Shown: piece by piece, positions 32,510 to 40,666 of the stretch
Layout: each line of letters opens with the position of its first letter
Position numbering within the stretch: position 1 is the stretch's first letter
Assembly (NCBI GenBank): GCA_035294125.1
Contig: DATGLM010000076.1
Span: 62,001 to 126,000, forward strand
Source of the DNA: CADDYT01 sp035294125
GTDB lineage: Bacteria > Chloroflexota > Ktedonobacteria > Ktedonobacterales > Ktedonobacteraceae
Direction of reading: 5' to 3'
DNA: 64,000 nt
The notes under the pieces: model-generated
Told to the model about the DNA's origin: nothing
Seen by the model: the letters and a program-made list of their open reading frames with translations, nothing else
The model's database searches: none
Translations under genes and position numbers: made by a program

Positions 32510-33244
32510 GTGTTAGACAGTACCTCAGCAAGCAACCAGAATCAGGATGAAAACGAACAGCAGGTTGTGATTTCGGGCGGGCCGGTGCTGCTCAACGGAG
32601 TGATGAGCAGGCTGTCAGGCGTAACAAACATGGTGGTATTTCCTTATGATCGCATGGCGGGCAACGAGAACATCCTGAGCGGGCTGGAAACGCTGGCGCG
32701 GGCATTCCAGCAGGCAGGCATGGGAACGTTGATGGTGAACCTGCTGACGCCGGAGGACGAGGCGCTGGACCAGTTGACAGGCTTTTTCCGCGAAAATGTC
32801 GAGGTGTTGCACCAGCGCGTGATAGGCATTGCCAACTGGCTGATCGAGCAGGCCGAGCCGGGAAGCGTCAGCATGGGATATGTGGGGGCAGGCGTGAGTG
32901 GAGCCGCGATTCTGGCAGCCGCTGCCGCCCGTCCTGACGCCATTCACTCAATTGTAACTATCGCCCCGCGCACCGACCTCGTGAGTTCTGACCTGCCGCA
33001 GGTAGTAGCTCCGACGCTCATCATCGCGGGGGAGCAGGACACAGCAGCGGTGGACGCGGGCCGCAAGGCACTGGGAAAGCTGACGAGTGATACGACGTTG
33101 GATATCGTAAGGTTAGCGAAGGAGCAAGGCGTAACCAGCCGACTGGAGATCATCCGGGGCATAACGAACGTGTTTGGGAACGAGCAGGCGCTGCAAACAG
33201 TATGCCAGCAGGCAGTGGATTGGATCAGGCAGCACCCACACTAG
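32510..33244 (+). CDS. dienelactone-hydrolase-like alpha/beta fold protein lacking the catalytic triad
   Basis: The 244-residue protein follows the dienelactone-hydrolase-like plan, including MGYVGAGVSGAAILAAAAARPD for the nucleophile elbow, APTLIIAGEQDTAAVD for the acid and the C-terminal GITNVFGNEQALQTV. Compared with active relatives (GASTGAA and GATHLFEE), the elbow Ser is Gly and the His is Asn. So the protein is probably a non-hydrolytic paralog, perhaps a binding or structural protein. GTG 32510 is the start, with AAAGGGTGAG upstream; the overlapping ATG is immediately closed by a stop. It lies upstream of a class V aminotransferase on the same strand. Confidence 0.75.
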   Translation: MLDSTSASNQNQDENEQQVVISGGPVLLNGVMSRLSGVTNMVVFPYDRMAGNENILSGLETLARAFQQAGMGTLMVNLLTPEDEALDQLTGFFRENVEVLHQRVIGIANWLIEQAEPGSVSMGYVGAGVSGAAILAAAAARPDAIHSIVTIAPRTDLVSSDLPQVVAPTLIIAGEQDTAAVDAGRKALGKLTSDTTLDIVRLAKEQGVTSRLEIIRGITNVFGNEQALQTVCQQAVDWIRQHPH

Positions 33245-33481
33245 TTTCAATCCCAAACGGGAAATCAGGAAAAGGCCAGGCGCAAATGCACTAGCCAACG
33301 GCATTGATCCCCCTGTCGCAATTGAGATGACAATCCAGCAGTATGAGGTTCGGGCGTTGGATAGGCGGGAAGGCTATCATCCGGTCACAATTGAGACAAA
33401 TCCAGGGAACGCTATTTGTCGCTATTACTATGGTACAGCGACAGGGTTCAGGACATAATAGCCCGGCAGAAAGGACCATTG
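33245..33481. other. spacer between the hydrolase-like gene and the aminotransferase
   Basis: No gene. It contains two imperfect copies of a CAATTGAGAxxACAATCCAG-like sequence at 33320-33339 and 33388-33405, of unknown meaning. Confidence 0.35.
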
Positions 33482-34732
33482 ATGCTTAACGTACAGCAAG
33501 TTCGTGCGCATTTTCCGGCGCTGGCGGCAGACGCGATATTTTTTGATAATCCGGGTGGGACACAGGTGGCACAGGAGGTGTTGCAGCGCATGCAGGACTA
33601 CCTGCTGCACAATAACGCGAATCACGGCGGTCTGTTTCGCACGAGCCAGCAATCCGATGCCATCGTGGCGGAGGCGCGGCAGGCGCTGGCCGATTTTCTC
33701 AATGCGGCCAGCCCACAGGAGATCGTCTTCGGCCCGAACATGACAACGCTCACATTTCACATCAGCCGCAGCCTGGCACGTACCTTACAGCCGGGCGATG
33801 AACTGGTGGTGACACGGCTGGATCACGACGCCAATATCTCGCCCTGGTTGATGATCGCGCAGGAGCGTGGCTGTACGGTGCGCTGGGTGGATTTTCACGA
33901 GGAAGATTGCACACTCGATATGCAGAGCATGGAGGAGCAAATCACCGAACGCACAAAGATTGTAGCCATTGGCTATGCCTCCAACGCCGTTGGCACGATC
34001 AATGATGCGAAGCGGGCGGTGGAGATGGCGCATCGTGTGGGGGCGCTGGCCTACATCGACGCGGTCCAGTACGCGCCGCACCGGCCCATCGACGTGCAGG
34101 CGCTCGCTTGCGATTTCCTGGTCTGCTCGGCCTACAAATATTTCGGGCCGCACCTCGGCGTCCTCTACGGCAAGCGTGACCTGCTCGACAGTCTGACGGC
34201 CTACAAGGTGCGCCCGGCCAGCAACGAGCCAGGAGAGAAGTTTGAGACAGGAACGCAGAGCTTCGAAGCCATCGCAGGCGCGCTGGGCGCGCTGGAGTAC
34301 CTGCAATGGCTGGGCCGCACCTACGGCGCACCCTTCGCGCAGCAGCTCTCCAGTCAGTACAGCGGGCGGAGACTGGAATTGAAGCAGGCAATGGCAGCGA
34401 TTCAGGAATACGAACTGGAACTCAACCACAGCCTGCTCGAAACGCTTTCCTCCATAGCAGGGCTGCATATCTGGGGCATCACCGACCCGCATCGCCTGCA
34501 ACAGCGCGTGCCAACCTTCTCTTTTACGCTCGAAGGTCATACCCCGGCGACCGTGGCGGAGACACTGGGCAAAGAAAATATCTACGTCTGGAACGGCAAC
34601 TACTACGCCCTCGCCGTCACAGAACGGCTTGGCCTTGAGGAGCAAGGCGGCATGGTGCGCGTCGGCCTCGTCCACTACAATACCCAACCCGAAATCGAGC
34701 GCCTGCAAGAGGCGCTCCAGAGGCTGAGATAG
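33482..34732 (+). CDS. class V aminotransferase / cysteine desulfurase-like enzyme
   Basis: A PLP-dependent fold type I enzyme of the class V group (416 residues). It shows FFDNPGGTQVAQEVL at the N-terminus, LDHDANISPWL for the cofactor site, YIDAVQYAPHRPIDV with the PLP-binding Asp and His, and VCSAYKYFGPHLGVLYG with the Schiff-base Lys. The C-terminal domain runs to MVRVGLVHYNTQPEI. The pattern is that of the SufS/isopenicillin-N-epimerase-like branch annotated as cysteine desulfurase-like proteins. No Cys-bearing desulfurase loop is evident, so desulfurase activity is uncertain. ATG 33482 follows AAAGGA; the longer frame adds unconserved residues. Confidence 0.85.
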   Translation: MLNVQQVRAHFPALAADAIFFDNPGGTQVAQEVLQRMQDYLLHNNANHGGLFRTSQQSDAIVAEARQALADFLNAASPQEIVFGPNMTTLTFHISRSLARTLQPGDELVVTRLDHDANISPWLMIAQERGCTVRWVDFHEEDCTLDMQSMEEQITERTKIVAIGYASNAVGTINDAKRAVEMAHRVGALAYIDAVQYAPHRPIDVQALACDFLVCSAYKYFGPHLGVLYGKRDLLDSLTAYKVRPASNEPGEKFETGTQSFEAIAGALGALEYLQWLGRTYGAPFAQQLSSQYSGRRLELKQAMAAIQEYELELNHSLLETLSSIAGLHIWGITDPHRLQQRVPTFSFTLEGHTPATVAETLGKENIYVWNGNYYALAVTERLGLEEQGGMVRVGLVHYNTQPEIERLQEALQRLR

Positions 34733-34820
34733 CATCATCATACCATGAACTACTGACCCGAGACCCGTTTTTTTACGGCAAGCCACGATCGGTCTTGTTT
34801 GTCAAAGTTCAGGGTATCAT

Positions 34821-35951
34821 CTAATCATATTTGCCGGGTTCGTAGAAGGCGGAGGCGATGGAGCGGCTTAGCTCCTGACCGAGACGCCCCATCTCACGGC
34901 CAAAGTTGGCCCACTCGCGCCCGAAACCGGTCCATTGCTGTCCAAAGCCCATCCAGTCGCCTGCGCAGGATAACCAGGAAGCGCCTGTGCTGCGGGGATT
35001 GCCGCCGCCGAGCAGTTTGAGGTTACCGCCGACATGGAGATTGAGCGTGGTCGCGCCTTCACCGTAGGCGAGGTTGACGAAGCCGCCGCCGTGGGTGAAG
35101 GTGACTGAGTCGCTGCTGGCATTGCCTCCTACCAGCGCGTGGACGGTCAGGTTGGCGTTATCCGGCAGAAAGATGCGGGCGTTGCCCCCGACATGGAAGT
35201 GATTGTGGCTTGCGGGCGCAAACCCGGCGGCCAGGCGCAAGTTGCCACCCACGAGGCTGGATTGGATGCTCCTTGCCCCATCGATACGCAGACTGCCGCC
35301 CACTTTGCTCAGCGTGACCTCGGCGCTGGCACTACCGGTTACATCAGCGTTGCCCCCGACGACAATGCAGCGCAGTCGAGCGGCAATACCATCGGCATCC
35401 AGATTGCCGCCGACGAAGTTGATGCTCGCAGTTTCGGTGTGTTTGAGCGAGAGATTGCCGCCCACGGCTTCAAGTTCGGTACTGGTTATGTCTCTCAGTA
35501 CGGTGTTACCTCCGACACCATGCCGACTGCGCAGGCGCGGCATGGAGGAGGCGCGCAGGTTGCCGCCGATCTCGAACAGTTCCGCGACCTCGCGCACATT
35601 CTCCAGCTCGACATTGCCGTAGCTGTCACGCAGGACGACGTTGCCGCCGACCTCCGCCAGATCGACGTTACCCGCGCCCTCAATAGCAACATTCCGGCTG
35701 ATCTGCCGTCCCTGGATATCGGTGAAGATAGGCGCGATAATGCGCCTGATGGTGGGGACGCGCAGCAGGAGATCGGCGCGACAGTCACGAATGATGACCG
35801 TATCGTTCTCCTGTTGCAAAACGGCAACAGGGCCATCCGTCTCGACACTGATTTCCTGGCGCTCCCACGGCTGCACCGTCAGGTTGCCCTCTAGCCGTTC
35901 AAGCACGACACGCGGATAGCTGCCGCTAATCGCAAAAGTCTGTTGAGTCAT
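34821..35951 (-). CDS. DUF4097-like beta-solenoid protein
   Basis: A 376-residue protein with a short N-terminal beta region (ISGSYPRVVLERLEGNLTV). It is followed by a long series of about 20-residue repeats centred on VGGN/VGGS, as in EVGGNVVLRD, EIGGNLRASS and FVGGNLDADG, consistent with a right-handed beta-solenoid such as DUF4097. The C-terminal tail (FGREWANFGREMGRLGQEL) is amphipathic. There is no signal peptide, so it may act in the cytoplasm. It starts MTQQTF like its upstream neighbour and is clearly a paralog. It is the last gene of a five-gene operon with DUF2089 and SHOCT-like proteins, of a kind linked to envelope-stress loci in other bacteria. Confidence 0.75.
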   Translation of the reverse strand: MTQQTFAISGSYPRVVLERLEGNLTVQPWERQEISVETDGPVAVLQQENDTVIIRDCRADLLLRVPTIRRIIAPIFTDIQGRQISRNVAIEGAGNVDLAEVGGNVVLRDSYGNVELENVREVAELFEIGGNLRASSMPRLRSRHGVGGNTVLRDITSTELEAVGGNLSLKHTETASINFVGGNLDADGIAARLRCIVVGGNADVTGSASAEVTLSKVGGSLRIDGARSIQSSLVGGNLRLAAGFAPASHNHFHVGGNARIFLPDNANLTVHALVGGNASSDSVTFTHGGGFVNLAYGEGATTLNLHVGGNLKLLGGGNPRSTGASWLSCAGDWMGFGQQWTGFGREWANFGREMGRLGQELSRSIASAFYEPGKYD

Positions 35952-36044
35952 AGGGACTTTCCCTTTCTGGATATACACCCAACCCGCAGGCTCCGATTGA
36001 TCGCGGGTGCCAATCAATCGGCCCCTACGGAGGTTACGTTCATA

Positions 36045-37889
36045 TTATCCACCGAGCGATTCGAGGAGGAGGTCGCCCTCTTCGGGGGTGATGCGGCCTT
36101 CGGCGATCATACGCAGGATGGCCTCGCGCTCCTTTTCGGGATCGACTGGAGCGGATGGCGCTGCTTGCTCATTCGTGCCCTGGCTTTGCGGGGTCTGCTG
36201 CGATCCGCCTCCCACCTCAGATTCCTCCCGTTGAACTGTCTCGCCCGGTTCTACTGGCTCGATCGGGGAGACCGGCTGTGCCGGGGAGGGTGGTCTCGAT
36301 GTTGGGGGAGCCGGAGGCGCTGGCGGTGTGGGAATGCGCAGGTTGCTGAAGGCGCGTTCCACGGCTTCTATAGCTCCGGCAATACCCTCGGCGGCGGCTT
36401 TGCGGGCCTCTTCCTGGATGCGTTCGAGCCGGTCAGGGCCGAGACGCCACTCACGGTCGTTGATGCGCACGTTCAGACGAGCGCCCTGCTCTCTGGCGCG
36501 GCGGGCCTTTTCTTCGGCGCGACGAGCCTGCTCTTCGGCGTAGCGGCGGCTGCGTTCGGCATTGCGCCGGGCGTGTTCTTCGGCACGCTGCTGAGCGCGG
36601 CGCATGCGCTCCTCGACTTTGTGGGCGACTTCGTTGGCCCATTCGCCACCATAAGCGCTGGTGCCCCCGAAGGCACGCCCGAGGTCGCGACCCAGTTCCT
36701 GGCCCATCTTGCTCATCTCTTTGCCCAGTTCCTGGCCCATCTTGCTCATCTCTTTGCCGAGGTTAGCCATCTCGCGCTCAAACTCTTTCCAGGAGCCACT
36801 GGTGCTGCTGCTGGTGCGAGGACTGCCGCCGCCGCGCAAGTCAAGATCGCCACCGACGTTCAGTTCGAGGTGGGCCGCGCCATCACCGTAGACGAGCGTG
36901 ACAACGTTGCCAGCGCCGCTGGAGACGATGGAGCGACCGCTGACATCGCCGCCCACGGCTGCCTGAATGCTGAGGTTTGGCTCGTCCGGCAAAATGATGC
37001 TGGCATCGCCGCCGACGTTGAGGCGCGCCACGCTGTCGGGAGCAAACGCCGCCTGCAATTGCAGGTCGGACCCGACACTGCCGACCTCGATGTTGCCTTG
37101 CAGACCGCTCAATTCGGCATCCGCGCCCGCGCCGCCGATATGCAGGTTGCCGCCCGCGCCGCTGACAGTTACATCGGCTCCAACAAAGCCGATCTCGACA
37201 TCGCCCTCAACATCACTTACTTCACAGGAAGCCCCCACATTGCCTATCTGGACGGTTGAGGCACCGCTAACAGTGATGTCCGCGCCAACGTTGCCGACGG
37301 TGACCCCGGTATGTGCGCTACCCTGTACCTGGCAATCACTTCCGACGTTGCCGACACGCAGCGCCTCCGTAATATCATCGGCATCCAGGCTGCTGCCCAC
37401 AGTGCCGACGACGACAGTACGAGCTTCCTCAATCGACAGGTCAGACCCCACGGCCTCGATATCTGCCATGCCGATTGAGCGCAAGGTGACATCTGCGCCT
37501 GTGTGGCTGCGGGCATGCAGTTCCGGCGTATTAGAAACGCTCAAATCCGCATTTATGTGAGCCAGCACAACAACCTCGCTAATGTCTTCTATATCGGCAT
37601 CACCGTTGATATTGGTAAGTTCAACGCGTAGGATGCCTTCGATGGAAACGTCGCCATCGATATCGGATGCGCTGACACTTGTGTTGCGAGGCACCCAGAG
37701 GTCGATATCGTCATCGCCGCGCGCAAGGACAAGGGTGTCGCCCTCCTGATAAAGCTGGGACAGGCGCCCACCCGTTTCGATTTTGATGGACTGTTCGTCC
37801 CAGGCGCGCACGACAAGGTCTCCTTCTACCTGGCTTATGACCACTCGCGGCGCTGTGCCTTCGCCGAAAGGAAATGTTTGTTGCGTCAT
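36045..37889 (-). CDS. DUF4097-like beta-solenoid protein with coiled-coil and SHOCT-like C-terminus
   Basis: A 614-residue paralog of the next gene. Residues ~10-320 form a solenoid of repeats such as NVGSDCQVQG, NVGADITVSG and GVGSDLQLQA. Residues ~370-395 hold a tandem heptad duplication (GKEMSKMGQEL twice), followed by a highly charged Arg/Glu/Ala-rich helix (~410-480, coiled-coil-like) and a Pro-rich stretch. The end, REAILRMIAEGRITPEEGDLL, is a SHOCT-like helical hairpin also found in the neighbouring 133-residue protein. No signal peptide or transmembrane helix is seen. Operon context suggests a regulatory or scaffold role, possibly envelope stress; this is inference. Confidence 0.75.
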   Translation of the reverse strand: MTQQTFPFGEGTAPRVVISQVEGDLVVRAWDEQSIKIETGGRLSQLYQEGDTLVLARGDDDIDLWVPRNTSVSASDIDGDVSIEGILRVELTNINGDADIEDISEVVVLAHINADLSVSNTPELHARSHTGADVTLRSIGMADIEAVGSDLSIEEARTVVVGTVGSSLDADDITEALRVGNVGSDCQVQGSAHTGVTVGNVGADITVSGASTVQIGNVGASCEVSDVEGDVEIGFVGADVTVSGAGGNLHIGGAGADAELSGLQGNIEVGSVGSDLQLQAAFAPDSVARLNVGGDASIILPDEPNLSIQAAVGGDVSGRSIVSSGAGNVVTLVYGDGAAHLELNVGGDLDLRGGGSPRTSSSTSGSWKEFEREMANLGKEMSKMGQELGKEMSKMGQELGRDLGRAFGGTSAYGGEWANEVAHKVEERMRRAQQRAEEHARRNAERSRRYAEEQARRAEEKARRAREQGARLNVRINDREWRLGPDRLERIQEEARKAAAEGIAGAIEAVERAFSNLRIPTPPAPPAPPTSRPPSPAQPVSPIEPVEPGETVQREESEVGGGSQQTPQSQGTNEQAAPSAPVDPEKEREAILRMIAEGRITPEEGDLLLESLGG

Positions 37890-37946
37890 GTTCTCCTCCC
37901 TGTTATGCTACGGTACGCAGGTACACTCAACGCACGGGCCGAGCAG

Positions 37947-38348
37947 TTACTCTGCGAAAATCTCTACTCGCTGGCCTTCTTCCAGATCCTGGACATCGAG
38001 TACGCGACCACTTGCGCCGTTCTCGATGGCGCGCAGCAGATCTTCGAGCGCGCTGTTGCTCAATTGTGGGATCAGATGCGCACCCAGGCGCAGGCTGATA
38101 CGGATGAGACTGAGTGGAATGGTCGTGCTCACTTGCACTCTCTGTTGTTTCGGATTCAGGCTGCTCACGCGGATACGCAGTGTGCGGCTCCTGGAACGAC
38201 CACGTTCAAATGGCCTCTCTCGTTCTCGTTCAAGTTCGGGTTCAGATACTGTCAGCGCATCAAGCAATTGCGCGGCCTCATCGGCGGTAACTTCGCCTGC
38301 CTCGACCATGCGCAGGATGCGGTTGCGCTCATCTATCGATGCGGTCAC
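37947..38348 (-). CDS. SHOCT-like domain protein
   Basis: A 133-residue protein. Its N-terminus, RNRILRMVEAGEVTADEAAQLLDAL, is a SHOCT-like helical pair like the C-terminus of the solenoid protein encoded downstream (REAILRMIAEGRITPEEGDLL). A charged Glu/Arg linker follows, then an amphipathic region (SLIRISLRLGAHLIPQ) and a final beta segment (RVLDVQDLEEGQRVEIFAE). The matching ends suggest the two proteins interact or share a partner. It lies 6 bp after the DUF2089 gene. Function unknown. Confidence 0.7.
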   Translation of the reverse strand: MTASIDERNRILRMVEAGEVTADEAAQLLDALTVSEPELERERERPFERGRSRSRTLRIRVSSLNPKQQRVQVSTTIPLSLIRISLRLGAHLIPQLSNSALEDLLRAIENGASGRVLDVQDLEEGQRVEIFAE

Positions 38349-38354
38349 GGCATG

Positions 38355-38714
38355 TCATCCTTTCAGCAGGCGCGTGGCCTCTTCGACGCTGATCTCTTTG
38401 GCAGCCAGGCGCTCCAGAATGGCGCGGCGGTCAATACGGCCATCATTTTCGGGCGGACCACCGAGAGCCACGACGATTTCATCCAGACGGCTGCGTGCCG
38501 TGTTATAGGCAATGCCAAGTTCGGCTGCCAGCTTTTGAATATTGCCCCGGTACTTCACGAGCAGTTCGACAAAATCAAGCTGCTCTCTGCTGAGACGGCC
38601 AATCCAGCCAAGACTAAAACGGCCCTCGATCACTACGCCGCTCTCCGGGCTTTCGAGCCGCGTAACGATCAATTCGCCCCCACTCACGGGGTCGCGAGTA
38701 ATCAACGGGTACAT
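38355..38714 (-). CDS. DUF2089-like protein lacking the zinc-ribbon cysteines
   Basis: A 119-residue protein of the DUF2089 family: DPVSGGELIVTRLESPESGV, then FSLGWIGRLSREQLDFVELL and a helix-turn-helix-like LAAELGIAYNTARSRLDEI. In typical members the first segment is a zinc ribbon with CP.CG...CP.C; here the four Cys are Asp, Ser, Ser and Ser, so no zinc can be bound there. The C-terminus (RAILERLAAKEISVEEATRLL) is SHOCT-like. It is a likely DNA-binding regulator of its own operon. ATG 38714 follows GGAGGA; an ORF extension of 32 codons overlaps the upstream small gene. Confidence 0.8.
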   Translation of the reverse strand: MYPLITRDPVSGGELIVTRLESPESGVVIEGRFSLGWIGRLSREQLDFVELLVKYRGNIQKLAAELGIAYNTARSRLDEIVVALGGPPENDGRIDRRAILERLAAKEISVEEATRLLKG

Positions 38715-38745
38715 GCGATCTTCCTCCACAGCGGAATCACTCCCT

Positions 38746-38973
38746 CTAACGGCTATAGGCGACCTGTCCTTCGGCCTGCTTAACATGTTCAAGCCGACTG
38801 CCGGGCGCAATCAGCCCTTTGCCAGGCACCGCAACAACATGGCGCGCCCTCGCCCAATGATAACGACGATCAACGTGCGCGCCCTCCGCGTTCACCGACG
38901 CGTGGCGCATCTTGTGCTGCATCTCCCGACAACGTTCTTCAAGCATTTTTTCGTGAATAAACAGATTTGTCAT
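38746..38973 (-). CDS. small hypothetical protein at the head of the DUF2089 operon
   Basis: A 75-residue frame with a strong AGGAGGAAAGGA ribosome site seven bases upstream of its ATG. The N-terminus MTNLFIHEKMLEERCREMQ is helical and charged, and the rest is basic. It starts about 110 bp after the predicted operon promoter and ends 31 bp before the DUF2089 start. No family recognised; reality is supported mainly by the ribosome site and position. Confidence 0.5.
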   Translation of the reverse strand: MTNLFIHEKMLEERCREMQHKMRHASVNAEGAHVDRRYHWARARHVVAVPGKGLIAPGSRLEHVKQAEGQVAYSR

Positions 38974-39089
38974 TCCTTTCCTCCTGACTATTCGTCCCCA
39001 CTCGTCAAGAAAGCGGCAACACTCCTGACACCTTTCATTCCGTAGCCACCAGTTTTTATATTCTGGCGTTTTTCATCATCGCTATGGTA

Positions 39090-39118
39090 ATAATAGCCAA
39101 AGAAAACAAATTTGTCAA
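39090..39118 (-). promoter_or_regulatory. strong sigma-70-type promoter of the DUF2089/DUF4097 operon
   Basis: Minus-strand TTGACA (39118-39113), 17 bp, TATTAT (39095-39090): a near-consensus promoter. Confidence 0.65.
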
Positions 39119-39123
39119 TAGTT

Positions 39124-39154
39124 TTGGTAAAATAAATTAGCACGTTGGTAAAAT
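39124..39154 (-). promoter_or_regulatory. tandem direct-repeat operator candidate
   Basis: TTGGTAAAAT occurs at 39124-39133 and again at 39145-39154, exactly 21 bp apart (two helical turns), directly upstream of the -35 box on the minus strand. It is a candidate activator site, possibly for the operon's own DUF2089 protein. Confidence 0.45.
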
Positions 39155-39399
39155 TTGTCGTTTCTCTTTGCTGAGCGGTGTTGCAAAGCGTTGATGGAGG
39201 CAGGCGAGATAGCGACGACGAAAGGCCAGCCCACGGACCGCCGGTAGATTACGAACGCGGCTATACTGGCAGCCTTTTACGACTCTTCGCGCCTGTATGG
39301 TGGCTACGCAGGTGGGTAGGCGCAGGACGCTCGCGTGCCCTCCGACTCTTCGCTCAGAACGGCATGCGAGAGACCCTTTTTCATGTCCCGGTCAATTTT

Positions 39400-39819
39400 C
39401 TATGCCGTTTCGCTTATCTGATACGAGTTCGTTATTTTAGCTGTTTTGCTCAGCATAGCCGAGACGCCACAGTAGCGAGTTTCGGAGAGTTCGATGGCGC
39501 GAGCGATGCTCTCCGGGCGCAGCTTGTGTCCGGTGAAGATATGCTCGACGGTAATTTCTGTGAAGACTTTCGGGTGTGTCTCGGCACGAGCGCCGCTGAT
39601 GCGAATTTCGTAGCCGGTCACTTCCTGGCGCATCTTCTCTAAAACGGAGATGACGCTGACACCCGTGCAACCTGCCAGGGCCGCAAGCAGCATCTCCATC
39701 GGACTCATAGCCGTGTGCGGACTTGCGCCATCAAGGGCAACACTGAAACCGCTACCAGTCTCCACCTCAAAACTCCAACCGGATTGCCACTTTGCCTCTA
39801 CATGCATAAGTTGTGCCAT
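39400..39819 (-). CDS. OsmC/Ohr-family protein
   Basis: A ~139-residue OsmC-type protein. These dimeric proteins reduce organic hydroperoxides with two Cys. The first is in LLAALAGCTGVSVISVL on the central helix and the second in LSETRYCGVSAMLS. The start ATG 39819 (MAQLMHVEAKW) is preferred because the region before it is unconserved and GGAGATC lies just upstream. The EamA remnant directly upstream is dead, so the gene probably has its own promoter. Confidence 0.85.
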   Translation of the reverse strand: MAQLMHVEAKWQSGWSFEVETGSGFSVALDGASPHTAMSPMEMLLAALAGCTGVSVISVLEKMRQEVTGYEIRISGARAETHPKVFTEITVEHIFTGHKLRPESIARAIELSETRYCGVSAMLSKTAKITNSYQISETA

Positions 39820-39854
39820 ATAGTTGATCTCCTTCTTGTTCGTTGTGCCTTCCA

Positions 39855-40180
39855 TTATACCGCGAGGGCAATGATGCCGAGCAGGATGACGGCAGCGGCG
39901 AGAAGGCGACGCTTTGTATCGCCTTCAGAGAGGAAACGCGAGCCCATGAAGGTGCCGATGAGCACGCTGACCTCTCGCGCCGGGGCAACGTAGCTGACGG
40001 GGGTGAAGACGAGGGCTGAGAGGATCATGAAATAGGAGAGCGGGCTGAGGATACCGGTGCCGATAGTTTCCCAATGCGGAGATGGTCGGGCCGGTCCCAC
40101 GCGCCAGGGGATAGATGAGCGAGAGATCGCCAATCTTGTAGCTGCGCTGGCGAACTACCCTTTATTGGCAAACATTGTTA
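39855..40180 (-). pseudogene. decayed EamA/DMT-family transporter
   Basis: One frame reads GDLSLIYPLARGTGPTISALG, the typical N-terminal third of an EamA permease. In another frame the 3' end is LSPLSYFMILSALVFTPVSY followed by VAPAREVSVLIGTFMGSRFL and a final helix. The roughly 150 residues that should lie between them are missing and the frame is shifted. So an internal deletion and frameshift have destroyed the gene. The remaining C-terminal frame is 92 codons. Confidence 0.6.
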
Positions 40181-40280
40181 CTCCAGATATCCTCCAAAGA
40201 GGAACCGGTCGACGCATCTAAAACAGTCTCCGCAACTGAATAAGCGCCAGTTCCTTCCTTTCTCAAACCGAGAGCCTGAT

Positions 40281-40646
40281 TCAGGATTTGCTATTATCCG
40301 GGGTAGTGTTCGGGTTCCCCAACATGTACTGGTAGCGGCGGTGGCGGCCAAGCTCCTCTTGCAGGGCCTGCAGGTCGGCCAGCAGGTGCAGGATGACTTC
40401 GACGCCTTCGAGGTTGATGCCCAGGTCTTCTTGCAGACGGCGAATGCGGCGCAGCAGGGCAACATCCTGCTCGCTGTAGCGGATGCCTTCTCCGGCAACT
40501 TCAACGCCCCGGACAAGGCCTTCCGCCTGCAACTGGCGGAGGGTGGGGATGTCGAGATGGCTGTACTGCGCCGTCTCCTGCTCGCTGTAATAGACCGTGG
40601 GCCTACTGCTGGATATGATGATGCGCGTGTAACGAGTTTCTGCCAT
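40281..40646 (-). CDS. cbpM: CbpM/MerR-like chaperone modulator
   Basis: A 121-residue protein with a MerR-like winged-helix core: YSHLDIPTLRQLQAEGLV, IRYSEQDVALLRRIRRLQEDL and GINLEGVEVILHLLADLQAL. This size and its place directly after a DnaJ/CbpA-type gene (21 bp) match CbpM-like modulators that bind the J-domain of CbpA. It lacks a long effector domain, as expected. It might alternatively be a MerR transcription factor. Confidence 0.75.
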   Translation of the reverse strand: MAETRYTRIIISSSRPTVYYSEQETAQYSHLDIPTLRQLQAEGLVRGVEVAGEGIRYSEQDVALLRRIRRLQEDLGINLEGVEVILHLLADLQALQEELGRHRRYQYMLGNPNTTPDNSKS

Positions 40647-40666
40647 GATTTCCTTCCCTCCTGCCG

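Larger units (their letters stand above)
38974..39399. other. intergenic region with the DUF2089 operon promoter
   Basis: The left half is AT-rich and holds the promoter and direct-repeat site described separately. The rest (39160-39399) has no recognisable gene. Confidence 0.45.

Noticed and set aside
35943..37259. Long plus-strand frame opposite the DUF4097-like genes
   Set aside because: It is a shadow produced by the GC-rich repeats of the solenoid genes. It has no ribosome site and spans two real genes.
39178..39642. Plus-strand frame overlapping osmC
   Set aside because: It is antisense to a clear OsmC gene and has no ribosome site.
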